Source of the DNA: Aquibacillus saliphilus
Lineage (GTDB): Bacteria > Bacillota > Bacilli > Bacillales > Amphibacillaceae
Direction of reading: 5' to 3'
DNA length: 64,000 bases
Assembly: GCF_020404745.1 (NCBI RefSeq)
Contig: NZ_JAIZAP010000007.1
Coordinates: 1 to 64,000, forward strand
Shown: positions 34,537 through 43,179 of the stretch, one piece after another
Position numbering within the stretch: the stretch's first letter is position 1
How the letters are laid out: the number at the start of each line of letters is the position of its first letter
Notes under the pieces: generated by a model
What the model was told of the DNA's origin: nothing
The model's database searches: none
What the model saw: only the letters and a program-made list of their open reading frames with translations
Position numbers and translations under genes: made by a program

Positions 34537-35676
34537 ATTTTTAACAAAAAATTTCTATTCGCTTTAATCTCCGTATTAATGCTAAGTTTTCTACTAGTTG
34601 CATGTGGTGGAGATAGTGAAGAAGGTACAGACACAGAAGAAGGAACAGACGAAACAGAAGGTACAACTGAAGAAGAAACTGACGCTGAGGAAACTGGTGA
34701 GGGAGAAGCAGCAGCTGATATTGCTCCAGCCACATGGCGCTTTGTTACTGAAGAAGTTACTGGCCAAGTACAGTATGAGTACGCAGCGGAATTTGCTAAG
34801 CGTATGAGTGAAAAAACTGACGGTGCCATAACTATTGAACCATATGAGTATGGTGGGTTAGGTAGCACAGAAGACCAAGTTGAACTACTTCAACAAGGCG
34901 GAGTGGAAATGGCTGTTATGTCACCTGGTTTCACGGGTGGTATGGTTAAAGAAGGACAAATTTTCGCTTTGCATTTTCTTTTCCCATCTAGCTTAGAAGC
35001 TACACAAGAAGTTTTAACAAATAGTGAAGCGCTAAATACAGATTTAAGAGCAAAGTATGAAGAATTTGATATTTCACCACTAGCATTTTGGACTGAAGGT
35101 GGCACGCAGTGGACTGGTAGTGAGCCACTAACAAAACCAGAAGACTTTGAAGGTTTTAAAATGCGCACACAATCATCTCCATTGATTTTAGAATCTTATG
35201 AAGCTTACGGTGCAGAGCCAACTGCTTTGGACTGGAGTGAGCTTTATACTGCACTAGATAATGGTACGGTACAAGGTCAAGATAATCCTATTTTCTTCAT
35301 TGGGGATGCATCATTCCATGAAGTACAGGATCACATGACTATCTCTAACCACAATAACTATGTAGCGATGACTACAGTTAATACAACTTGGTACGAGGGT
35401 CTTGATGACAACGTCAAAGCACTAATTGATGAAACAGTTGTAGAAATGCAAGACTGGGTTTTTGAGGAGCAAGATAAACAAAATAGTGAGTACCTTGAGA
35501 TCATTAAGAATGATACAGAAAATCCAACAGAAGTTGTTGAGTTAACAGAAGAACAGCGCGATGCATTCAAAGAACTAGCTATGCCTGTACGTGACTACTA
35601 TCGTGATGAAGTTTCTACAGTAGATGGTGCTATTCTTGATAAGTTAGAAGAAGAAATTGCAGCAGCAACAGAATAA
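34537..35676 (+). CDS. dctP: TRAP transporter solute-binding lipoprotein (DctP), apparent ATT start
   Basis: The 379-residue lipoprotein has a signal peptide (FNKKFLFALISVLMLSFLLV) ending in lipobox LVAC (Cys23). A ~35-residue Glu/Asp/Thr-rich linker follows, then a DctP-fold domain with a conserved ligand arginine in FKMRTQSSPLILESY. It captures a substrate, usually an organic acid, for DctQM. The frame is closed by TAG 34522, and the only plausible start is ATT 34537, 8 bases after GGGGG. The first ATG (34579) would delete the positive N-region of the signal peptide. The acidic linker fits a halophile. A strong terminator follows. Confidence 0.9.
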   Translation: MFNKKFLFALISVLMLSFLLVACGGDSEEGTDTEEGTDETEGTTEEETDAEETGEGEAAADIAPATWRFVTEEVTGQVQYEYAAEFAKRMSEKTDGAITIEPYEYGGLGSTEDQVELLQQGGVEMAVMSPGFTGGMVKEGQIFALHFLFPSSLEATQEVLTNSEALNTDLRAKYEEFDISPLAFWTEGGTQWTGSEPLTKPEDFEGFKMRTQSSPLILESYEAYGAEPTALDWSELYTALDNGTVQGQDNPIFFIGDASFHEVQDHMTISNHNNYVAMTTVNTTWYEGLDDNVKALIDETVVEMQDWVFEEQDKQNSEYLEIIKNDTENPTEVVELTEEQRDAFKELAMPVRDYYRDEVSTVDGAILDKLEEEIAAATE

Positions 35677-35681
35677 TAAAT

Positions 35682-35718
35682 AAAAAGGTTCCGAGCAAAT
35701 TTGCTCGGAACCTTTTTT
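35682..35718 (+). terminator. Terminator of the TRAP operon
   Basis: AAAAAGGTTCCGAGCAAA pairs with TTTGCTCGGAACCTTTTT, a perfect stem with T-run right after dctP. Confidence 0.95.
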
Positions 35719-35735
35719 ATGGTCTAAGATGTTTT

Positions 35736-36292
35736 CTGACACAAAATCGATAGAATGCGACGTAACATGCCTCGTCATACTGGAAAGCACGTGGCGGGTA
35801 CCAGATAGGTGGTTTTACAAGTAGGATGAAATATTCTTGGATAATCAATTAAAGTGATCCATAAGTTGTTTATCAGAGTATGAAGATCCTTTTGGTAGTG
35901 AAAGAGATGAAAAAGAACTTTCATGAGCGTGATGAAGGTCCTTTTGATAGTGAAAGAGATGAAAAAGAACTTTCATGAGCGTTATGAAGATCCTTTTGGT
36001 AGTGAAAGAGATGAAAAAGAACTTTCATGAGCGTTATGAAGATCCTTTTGGTAGTGAAAGAGATGAAAAAGAACCTTCATGAGCGTTATGAAGATCCTTT
36101 TGGTAGTGAAAGAGATGAAAAAGAACTTTCATGAGCGATATGAAGATCCTTTTGATAGTGAAAGAGATGAAAAAGAACCTTCATGAGCGTGATGAAGGTC
36201 ATTTTGAATGTATTTCCGGGACAGGAATTATGCACGCATCATTTAAGTTACGTCGCAGTTTCTATCAACTGCGAAGGTTTGAAAACAGTGAC
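35736..36292. repeat. Element E2: inverted-terminus element carrying a 52-bp tandem array
   Basis: The left end is ACACAAAATCGATAGAATGC then GACGTAAC. The right end is GTTACGTCGCAGTTTCTATC then AACTGCGAAGG. The right end also holds a subterminal hairpin, CGCAGTT/AACTGCG (36254-36273). Inside, six head-to-tail 52-bp units start at 35879, 35931, 35983, 36035, 36087 and 36139, with a partial one at 36191. Each contains TGAAAGAGATGAAAAAGAAC and a hairpin around TTTCATGAGCG. 52 is not a multiple of 3, so the array is not coding. E4 at 53.7 kb is an inverted, nearly identical copy. Confidence 0.85.
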
Positions 36293-36352
36293 ACTAATGA
36301 AAGAGCCTACAGTTAGGAGCAGTTAATTTTTCATCCTATCCGCGCGACTAAA

Positions 36353-37546
36353 TTAGTTTGAAGGCTCTGCCCAAGGTTCAGTTTGTTTTCGGTAATCTAT
36401 GATTGTTAACACTAGTACGGCTATAAATAGAAAACTAGATAATTGGAAAAGAACAGCTGTTTCAACAAAAGCGTGGACGAAACCTAAAACAAGTGCGCTT
36501 AAACCAATACCAAAATCGATACAGGAATAAAACATGCCATTAGCAATACCGCTTCGCTTTGCGTCAGTTTTAGATATGATCCATGCCTGCATTGCAGGGA
36601 GCATAGAACCATAACCGATTCCAAAGATACTTCCAGCGATGATTAAATGTAAACTTGAACTTGCTACAGATAAAATCCACATCGCAATAAACGATAATAT
36701 GGTACAAGCTATAATTAATTTCCAAGGACCGGAGCGGTCAAAATATTTTCCGGTTATCGGTCTACTTAACGTCGCGAACGTTGCATTAAATAAATAAAAT
36801 AAAAATGTTCCAGCCAATCCTTGTTCTTCACCAAAAATAACTAAATAAGTAACAATTGATCCATAGCCAAAGGTAGCGCAAAAAGTAACAAGTGCTGGAA
36901 AAATACTTTTCTTTTCTATTAAAGAACCGAAAAATGAAAAAGGTTGTTTGTTTAATTTATTTTGTTTTACCGTTTCAGGTGTAACAAATGAAGTCGATAA
37001 AAATAGGCCAATTGCTATTATTCCTAAGACTGCTGAAATTGTAATAAGTAAATTAAATGTATAATGCTGGTACACATATATTCCGATTGCTGGTGCGATA
37101 ATCATTCCAATCGTAATCGATAAACCAAAGTAACCCATTCCTTCTCCTACACGTTTTCTAGGAACTAGATCAACTGCAGCAGTACCGTTAACCGTAGTAG
37201 ACCAACCCCAAGCAGCACCATGTACAAATCTGAGTAAAAGTAGTAGGACAACTACCTGTGTGAAAGGATAGATTAATGTCATTGCTAGTAATGATATCGA
37301 TCCAATCAATATCAGTGGTTTTCGTGCCTGGCTCTGTAAAATATGACCAATAAATGGACGAATGAGGATCGCTGAAATCGAAAACATCGTTGTCACTAAC
37401 CCGATTTGCAGACTACTCCCACCAATCGAACCGATATAATGAGGCAAATTAGGCAATAGCATTTGAAAGCTCATAAAGGTAAATAGATTTGCCAAAATTA
37501 AAAATATAAATGGACGTGTCCATAATTGTTCGGATTTAGCTACCAT
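36353..37546 (-). CDS. Major facilitator superfamily transporter
   Basis: This 397-residue protein has 12 predicted helices and MFS landmarks: ISAILIRPFIGHILQSQARK (loop 2-3 motif A region), LRFVHGAAWGWSTTVNGTAA, and in the second half TLSRPITGKYFDRSGPWKL. It resembles drug/multidrug or sugar efflux MFS members, but the substrate cannot be read from the sequence. The ATG has only weak upstream purines (GGAATGATTTA). It is the only gene between E2 and the AI-2E-family gene and is likely monocistronic. Confidence 0.85.
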   Translation of the reverse strand: MVAKSEQLWTRPFIFLILANLFTFMSFQMLLPNLPHYIGSIGGSSLQIGLVTTMFSISAILIRPFIGHILQSQARKPLILIGSISLLAMTLIYPFTQVVVLLLLLRFVHGAAWGWSTTVNGTAAVDLVPRKRVGEGMGYFGLSITIGMIIAPAIGIYVYQHYTFNLLITISAVLGIIAIGLFLSTSFVTPETVKQNKLNKQPFSFFGSLIEKKSIFPALVTFCATFGYGSIVTYLVIFGEEQGLAGTFLFYLFNATFATLSRPITGKYFDRSGPWKLIIACTILSFIAMWILSVASSSLHLIIAGSIFGIGYGSMLPAMQAWIISKTDAKRSGIANGMFYSCIDFGIGLSALVLGFVHAFVETAVLFQLSSFLFIAVLVLTIIDYRKQTEPWAEPSN

Positions 37547-37621
37547 TAAATCATTCCTTGCAAATGTATTTCGAGTATAGAAACTTTTTTTATTGTACCA
37601 CTCAGTAAGGAAATAGCAACA

Positions 37622-37653
37622 AAAATAGCTAACCCAGAGTGGATTAGCTATTT
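37622..37653 (-). terminator. Terminator after the AI-2E-family gene
   Basis: On the minus strand AAATAGCTAATCC and GGGTTAGCTATTT form the stem, followed by TTGTTG after a T-run. Confidence 0.75.
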
Positions 37654-37688
37654 CTAATAACAGGTTAAATGTTCACTTTTTATGTCTG

Positions 37689-38768
37689 TTAAATAACATC
37701 CTTTTCGCCTTCAGGTTGCTTCTTTTTCCACTCATGGTAGAAATGAGAAATGATTGCTTTAACTACTGCATATGCAGGTATGATGAATAGTAATCCAAGA
37801 AAGCCTGCAATACTTCCAGCCGCAAGAATTAAAGTAATGATTGTTAACGGATGGAGCTTTAAAACACGTCCCATTACGTTAGGTGAAATGAAATTACTTT
37901 CAATTTGCTGAGCAATTACCATAACAACAAGCGCCCATACACCTATCATTGGGTTTTGGAAAAAACCTACGATAATAGCAGGTATCGCTGATAAAAATGG
38001 CCCTACAAACGGGATGAAGTTCATCAATAAACCAAACAACGCCAATGTTAATGAATATTGTAAGCCAATAATTAAATAGCCAATATACAACATAACACCA
38101 ACACAGACACTGACAATAAATTGACCTTGAATAAAAGATGCTAGTGTGTGATTAATACTAGCCATTAAACGTGTGAAGCTTCTTTCTTTTGGTTCGCTTA
38201 GAAACTTTGATATAAAAGGTACTAATCGATCACCATCTTTCAGCATGAAGAAAAGAAAGAATGGTGTAAGTAGAAATGAAAAAACAAATCCGAATATTTG
38301 TCCGAAAAAGTTAAACAAAAACGATGTAATATCTTCTACATAAGTATCTAAATTTTCCGTGATTCGTTGAATTGGGTTTTCTAATTGTGGTGGAATAATA
38401 TTTTGGTTTTGTTGCCAATAAGTCACTACACTTTGGAAGGCTTCCACCATTTTTGGTATGTTATCTAAAAATTTACTGAACTGCTGTTGAACGATAGGTG
38501 CGATAAAATTAACAGTGAAAAATCCAAGTATTAGAATTAATAGAAACACGACAATAATTCCTATGATTCTATTTACTTTATATTTTTCCAATAAATTAAC
38601 AATTGGATTGGTGACATAAAAAATGACACCGGCAACAATAATTGGTACTGCAATAGCTCCGAGATAGGAAAATACAGGAGCAAACACGAAATCTGTAATT
38701 GAAATTAGATATATGAGTAGAAATACTAGAATAAAGCCTACAAGTATTCTAAACCATCTTTCCTTCAT
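37689..38768 (-). CDS. AI-2E/TqsA (UPF0118) family membrane protein
   Basis: The 359-residue protein has about 8 transmembrane segments and the family pattern: a paired N-terminal helix set, a soluble middle region (FLDNIPKMVEAFQSVVTYWQ), then SFIQGQFIVSVCVGVMLYIG, MNFIPFVGPFLSAIPAIIVG and QQIESNFISPNVMGRVLKLH. Members include TqsA (autoinducer-2 export) and Na+/H+ antiporters of halophilic bacilli, so function is open. I chose ATG 38768 because AAAGGAAGTGG precedes it; the ATG at 38792 has no ribosome site. Confidence 0.85.
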   Translation of the reverse strand: MKERWFRILVGFILVFLLIYLISITDFVFAPVFSYLGAIAVPIIVAGVIFYVTNPIVNLLEKYKVNRIIGIIVVFLLILILGFFTVNFIAPIVQQQFSKFLDNIPKMVEAFQSVVTYWQQNQNIIPPQLENPIQRITENLDTYVEDITSFLFNFFGQIFGFVFSFLLTPFFLFFMLKDGDRLVPFISKFLSEPKERSFTRLMASINHTLASFIQGQFIVSVCVGVMLYIGYLIIGLQYSLTLALFGLLMNFIPFVGPFLSAIPAIIVGFFQNPMIGVWALVVMVIAQQIESNFISPNVMGRVLKLHPLTIITLILAAGSIAGFLGLLFIIPAYAVVKAIISHFYHEWKKKQPEGEKDVI

Positions 38769-39000
38769 CAAATAAACCACTTCCTTTATCATTAGAATAT
38801 TCTCTTATTTATTATAATAAATTGTATAAATCTAGCATAGCATATCTTATATAAGGGTGCCCGAAACTAGACTACTATAAACACAATAGTTTATGGAATG
38901 AATGAAATGTACGCTAGTAAAAAGTGGTGTTCTTAATAGAAAATAGCCTATAGGTGTGGTAGAATTTCACCATAACTGACATTATTAAGGAGGAAACGAT

Positions 39001-40734
39001 ATGACTTGGCAAGATACTTATCAAAAATGGAATACATATGAACCTTTAGATAAAGAATTGAGAAAAAAATTAGATGAAATTGGTAGTTCAGACAAAGAAC
39101 TTGAGGATGCATTTTATAAAGAACTTACTTTTGGTACGGGTGGGATGAGAGGGATGCTTGGTCCCGGAACCAACCGTTTGAATATATATACGATTCGTAA
39201 GGCTGTTGAGGGCTTAGCAAATTACCTAGAAGATAATGTAGAGGATTGTTATTCACGTGGAGTAGCTGTTGCTTATGATTCCAGATACATGTCGAAGGAA
39301 TTTGCCATTGAGACCGCTCGTGTCCTTGGTGCTCATGGCATTAAAACGTATGTATTCGAATCCTTGCGCCCAACACCCGTTTTATCTTTTGCCGTCAGAT
39401 ATTTATATGCATCAGCAGGGATTATGATAACAGCAAGTCACAATCCTCCAGAATATAACGGATTTAAAGTATATAACGAAGATGGTGGCCAACTTCCGCT
39501 TAAAGAGGCTGCAGAGGTCATTGAAAAGGTCCAAGAGGTAGGGAATGAGCTAACTGTCCCTGTTAAAAGTCAACAGGAAGTAGAAAAAAGCGACTTGCTT
39601 ACTTGGGTTGGGGAAAAAATTGATCATGCATATTTACAGCAATTAAAAAAAATATCAAAATTAACAGCAACTGATATTAAGAAAAACGGTCCATTACAAA
39701 TTGTCTTCACCCCTCTACATGGTACTTCTCATGATTCGGTTTTAGCTGGATTAAAGCAGTTAGGCTTTGAAGATATCCATGTAGTCCCTGAGCAGGCAGA
39801 ACCAGATCCGGAATTTTCAACGGTGACATCACCAAACCCGGAAGAACATCAGGCGTTTACGATTGCTATTGAACAGGGGAAAGAACGTAATGCTGATATT
39901 TTAATTGGTGCAGACCCAGATGCAGACAGACTGGGTGTCGCTGTCAAGGATGGAAATGGGTCATACCAGGTATTAACAGGCAATCAATTAGGTACATTAA
40001 TGCTTGATTATGTCCTATCTCATTCAACCGAGAATGAACGAGCAAACGGACGATTAATCAAAACAATCGTTACGACAGAAATGGGTCGTGCTGTAGCGAA
40101 CCATTATGGTGTTGAAACAATTGACACGCTAACTGGCTTTAAATTTATTGGAGAAAAAATCAAACAGTTTGAATCAACGAATGAAAAGTTTCTGTTTGGC
40201 TATGAAGAGAGCTACGGTTACTTAATTGGTGATTTTGTGAGAGATAAAGACGCTGTTCAAGCGGCAATGATTGCATGCGAAATGGCGAGTTTCTGGAAAA
40301 AAGAAGGAAAAACGTTGCTAGAAGCAATCAATCAATTGTACGAAAAGCATGGGTACTATTTTGAAGACATGACCTCACTAACATTAAAGGGCAAAGATGG
40401 CGCTGAAAAAATTGGTGAAATCATGACTTATGTTAGAGACAATCCATTTACTGAAATTGGTGGACTAAAAGTAGAAAAAATCGAGGACTATCAAATACAG
40501 GAACGCACTATATTAGATTCAGGTAGTAAAGAGAAAATCAATCTACCTGTTGAAAATGTCGTCAAATACTTGCTAGAAAAAGACAGCTGGGTATGCTTAC
40601 GACCATCTGGTACGGAGCCTAAGATTAAATGTTATTACGGTGTTTCTAGTAAATCACGATCAGAAAGTGCAACATTGTTAGAAAACCTGAAAAACGAAAT
40701 GAATCAGCGAATTAATCAGATAGTTGAATCGTAG
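39001..40734 (+). CDS. pgcA: Alpha-phosphoglucomutase / phosphomannomutase
   Basis: The 577-residue enzyme interconverts glucose-6-phosphate and glucose-1-phosphate for UDP-glucose, glycolipid and wall-polymer synthesis. All four motifs are present: phosphoserine loop ITASHNPPEYNGFK (S146), metal loop GADPDADRLGV, sugar loop FGYEESYGYLIGDFV, and phosphate loop RPSGTEPKIKCY. Length matches Bacillus PgcA. AAGGAGGAAACGAT precedes the ATG. A possible weak terminator, ATAGGGGT...ACCCCTAT at 40808-40852, follows. Confidence 0.95.
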   Translation: MTWQDTYQKWNTYEPLDKELRKKLDEIGSSDKELEDAFYKELTFGTGGMRGMLGPGTNRLNIYTIRKAVEGLANYLEDNVEDCYSRGVAVAYDSRYMSKEFAIETARVLGAHGIKTYVFESLRPTPVLSFAVRYLYASAGIMITASHNPPEYNGFKVYNEDGGQLPLKEAAEVIEKVQEVGNELTVPVKSQQEVEKSDLLTWVGEKIDHAYLQQLKKISKLTATDIKKNGPLQIVFTPLHGTSHDSVLAGLKQLGFEDIHVVPEQAEPDPEFSTVTSPNPEEHQAFTIAIEQGKERNADILIGADPDADRLGVAVKDGNGSYQVLTGNQLGTLMLDYVLSHSTENERANGRLIKTIVTTEMGRAVANHYGVETIDTLTGFKFIGEKIKQFESTNEKFLFGYEESYGYLIGDFVRDKDAVQAAMIACEMASFWKKEGKTLLEAINQLYEKHGYYFEDMTSLTLKGKDGAEKIGEIMTYVRDNPFTEIGGLKVEKIEDYQIQERTILDSGSKEKINLPVENVVKYLLEKDSWVCLRPSGTEPKIKCYYGVSSKSRSESATLLENLKNEMNQRINQIVES

Positions 40735-40862
40735 GAGAGCTTCATCCCTAGTGTTATTCAGAATCTACAGTTATTCGCCTCAATTCATCTAGTCGTATAT
40801 TGAAAAATAGATAGGGGTAGTCTAGGGTGACAAGGTAAAGGGCAACCCCTATTGTAAAAATG

Positions 40863-40891
40863 TTGACTTTTTTAATTGATAAGGCTATGAT
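40863..40891 (+). promoter_or_regulatory. Sigma-A promoter of the terC transcript
   Basis: TTGACT (40863-40868) and TATGAT (40886-40891) are separated by exactly 17 bases, placing the start point just before the manganese riboswitch. Confidence 0.85.
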
Positions 40892-40897
40892 GAAAAA

Positions 40898-41051
40898 TAG
40901 ATTAAAGGGGAGTAGCTGCACAATTAATGTCGTCATTACGAGAGTAAACTCTCCGGCTTAATTGGCAACTAAAACGTTGTTAGCGAGACCTTTACCACCT
41001 TTCGGTAAAGGTCTCTATTTTTATGGTCTTTGCCGTCTAGGTGGAGACCAT
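40898..41051 (+). ncRNA. yybP-ykoY manganese riboswitch with tandem terminators, upstream of terC
   Basis: The RNA contains the conserved yybP-ykoY blocks: AAAGGGGAGTAGCTGC near the 5' end, CGTCATTACGAGAG, CTCTCCGGCTTAATTGGCAA, and TAGCGAGACC. The 3' part is a strong hairpin, GAGACCTTTACC (40985-40996) with GGTAAAGGTCTC (41004-41015), then TATTTTTAT. A second hairpin, ATGGTCT (41023-41029) with AGACCAT (41045-41051), is followed by TTTTTG. The class senses Mn2+ and activates expression of Mn exporters (established). Here it precedes a TerC-family gene. Confidence 0.94.
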
Positions 41052-41078
41052 TTTTGTATTTAAAAAGGAGTGAATATA

Positions 41079-41846
41079 GTGGATGCACAGCTTTTAATTG
41101 AGTATGGTTGGGTATTACTTGTATTGATTGGGTTAGAGGGTATTCTGGCAGCGGATAATGCATTAGTTTTAGCAATTATGGTTAAACATTTGCCTGATGA
41201 ACAACGGAAAAAAGCACTATTTTATGGTTTGGCAGGGGCATTCGTACTACGATTTGGATCATTATTTGTTATTTCATTTCTCGTTGATGTTTGGCAAGTA
41301 CAAGCAATCGGAGCGGCATACTTATTATTTATTTCAGGAAAACATCTCTATGATACATTCTTTTCTAAGAAAAAAGATGAGGTCGAAGAAGTGGCTAAAG
41401 AGGGCAGTGGGTTTTGGATGACTGTCTTTAAAGTAGAACTTGCCGATATCGCTTTTGCGGTCGACTCAATTCTTGCAGCAGTAGCACTAGCAGTAGCGTT
41501 ACCGGCAACTGGACTTGGAACCGTTGGTAGCCTAGATACTGGACAATTTGCTGTTGTATTAGCAGGTGGTATGATTGGTCTTATTATTATGAGATTTGCA
41601 GCTAATGTGTTTGTTCGTTTACTTCACGACCGTCCAGGTTTAGAGGTTGCGGCATTCGTGATTGTTGGTTGGGTAGGAATTAAACTTGTAGTCAGCGTAT
41701 TAGCACATGAAGACCTTCATATTTTACCGCATGACTTTGCACATTCCTTAGCATGGAAGCTGATCTTCTACCTTGTATTAGTAGCAATTGCAGCAGCAGG
41801 CTGGTTCCTTTCAGGTAGAAATAAAAACAAAAATGCAGAAGCATAG
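41079..41846 (+). CDS. TerC-family membrane protein (YkoY/Alx-like manganese exporter)
   Basis: The 255-residue integral membrane protein has 7-8 helices and TerC signatures: LIGLEGILAADNALVLAIMV and VELADIAFAVDSILAAVALA. The Asp/Asn residues in these helices are thought to coordinate the ion. TerC proteins under yybP-ykoY control (MntP, Alx, YkoY) export or metallate with Mn2+. The riboswitch directly upstream therefore supports manganese homeostasis. I chose GTG 41079 with AAAGGAG 8 bases upstream; an earlier GTG (41070) overlaps that site. Followed by a perfect terminator. Confidence 0.92.
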   Translation: MDAQLLIEYGWVLLVLIGLEGILAADNALVLAIMVKHLPDEQRKKALFYGLAGAFVLRFGSLFVISFLVDVWQVQAIGAAYLLFISGKHLYDTFFSKKKDEVEEVAKEGSGFWMTVFKVELADIAFAVDSILAAVALAVALPATGLGTVGSLDTGQFAVVLAGGMIGLIIMRFAANVFVRLLHDRPGLEVAAFVIVGWVGIKLVVSVLAHEDLHILPHDFAHSLAWKLIFYLVLVAIAAAGWFLSGRNKNKNAEA

Positions 41847-41852
41847 GATTTT

Positions 41853-41892
41853 AAACAAGACCGAGAAGATTTATTTCTCGGTCTTGTTTATT
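41853..41892 (+). terminator. Terminator after terC
   Basis: AAACAAGACCGAGAA (41853-41867) and TTCTCGGTCTTGTTT (41875-41889) pair perfectly and end in a T-rich run. Confidence 0.92.
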
Positions 41893-41974
41893 TACATAGA
41901 GAGCAAATAATTTTAAAAAGGATTATGATTAGTCTTAAAATGGAAATAGATAGAAATAGAAAGGGTGAACGGAT

Positions 41975-42424
41975 TTGGCTACACATCATTTTCATTTAAA
42001 AGCGGATTGGCCAGGTGGGCGAAATAATGTCGGTTCGATTACTGCCGGAAATTTAAAAACGGAAATATCTATCCCGCCTGAAATGGATGGCCCTGGGATA
42101 GGAACAAATCCTGATGAAATGCTGTTAGGTGCTGCCTCGACTTGTTACATAATCACATTAGCAGCTATGATCGAACGTGCACAATTACCATTAGAGCAGA
42201 TGGACCTAGAATCGATTGGAGTGGTTGATGTTACAAGCGGTGTATTTACGTATCAAAAAATAATACACAGACCAACAGTGATATTGAAAAGCGGTGCATC
42301 AACGGATGAATTAACAAAAGCAAAACAGCTAGTGGAACAGGCAGAGAAATCGTGTATGATCTCAAGAGCAATAAAAGGAAATGTTGAACTAGAGCTACAA
42401 GCAGAGGTCTATAGTGAACAATAA
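41975..42424 (+). CDS. OsmC/Ohr-family protein
   Basis: The 149-residue protein has the OsmC fold: N-terminal strand block with GLY-rich turn (DWPGGRNNVGSI), GTNPDEMLLGAASTCYIITL carrying the first reactive Cys, and AEKSCMISRAIKGNVELELQ carrying the second. Such dithiol proteins reduce organic hydroperoxides; the subgroup (SACOL1771-like by recollection) is not well characterised. The TTG start at 41975 follows AAAGGGTGAACG. A monocistronic unit flanked by two strong terminators. Confidence 0.88.
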   Translation: MATHHFHLKADWPGGRNNVGSITAGNLKTEISIPPEMDGPGIGTNPDEMLLGAASTCYIITLAAMIERAQLPLEQMDLESIGVVDVTSGVFTYQKIIHRPTVILKSGASTDELTKAKQLVEQAEKSCMISRAIKGNVELELQAEVYSEQ

Positions 42425-42428
42425 CATC

Positions 42429-42470
42429 CGGGTGTCCTCAAATATTATCTATGAGGACGCCCGTTTTTTT
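42429..42470 (+). terminator. Terminator after the OsmC-family gene
   Basis: CGGGTGTCCTCA and TGAGGACGCCCG form a 12-bp stem (one mismatch or G·T pair), followed by seven T. Confidence 0.92.
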
Positions 42471-42477
42471 GCTGATT

Positions 42478-43075
42478 AAAAGTGACGCAAAATCGATAGA
42501 CTACGACGTAACTTTTCATGAACTTGGACTTGCTATCTTTCACTCTAATTGAATCGAGTGGCCTACGATCGCTTCGTCAGAATACTTCGCTTTCCGTGGG
42601 CACGGCCTAAAGCCTCAGAATCAAAAAACGATTCTTCCGGGGTCTTCGGACTCGTGGGACTGCGATTACTCGTCCCATCGAAAACCTTTTGCTGTTCCCA
42701 CAGGACCAGGGATACTTCGAAAGCATTTGCATCGCACGAAGAAAATCGACCTTAATTTTCGAGGAGTCTTCGTATTCTGCCTACGCTAAGTAGTGGTGTT
42801 CTGATTAATGAAAACCTTAATACCGTCAAATCAACGTTTTATGGGGGTCTTCCCACTTGAACAAAAAGCTATTCTAAGCGGAGGAAATACACGAAGACTC
42901 CTGCGGGAGGAAAGGCATAGATGAGACCCCGCAGTGCGCAAGCACGAGGAGGCTCAGCAGCCACCCGCGGAAAGCGAAGTGTATTTCCACAGCGCTGAAT
43001 TTAGCACTCATTTTAGAGAGAGTGGAAGAAAGCAAAAGTTACGTCGCAGTTTCTATCGACTACGAAGCTTTAAAA
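42478..43075. repeat. Element E3: second copy of the E1-type structured element
   Basis: The ends are GACGCAAAATCGATAGACTAC then GACGTAACTTTT on the left, and AAAAGTTACGTCGCAGTTTC then TATCGACTACG on the right, an inverted terminal repeat. The core follows E1 over its whole length in the same orientation. The right-hand module is closed by GGAAATACAC (42883-42892) and GTGTATTTCC (42979-42988), whereas E1 has GGAAATACTC and GAGTATTTCC: both sides changed so that pairing is kept. A 68-codon frame at 42549 is a by-product with no supporting evidence. Confidence 0.85.
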
Positions 43076-43179
43076 TAGTAAAAGCGCCGAAAGTTTAAAC
43101 ATAAACTCGAAGGAACCGTTTTCGCTTCCAATAAATGCCTTTCTATGAAATAATGGTTTAAAAAAGTGGAGGTCATACG

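Noticed and set aside
34512-34868. 118-aa minus-strand open frame, Ser/Val/Pro-rich
   Set aside because: It is the antisense image of the dctP signal and acidic linker (Glu codons read as Ser/Leu), not a gene.
35879-36206. CRISPR array
   Set aside because: The 52-bp units are contiguous and near-identical with no unique spacers, and no cas gene is in the window.
36131-36316. 61-aa open frame across the end of the E2 array
   Set aside because: It runs through a 52-bp repeat that changes frame each unit and through the terminal inverted repeat; no ribosome site.
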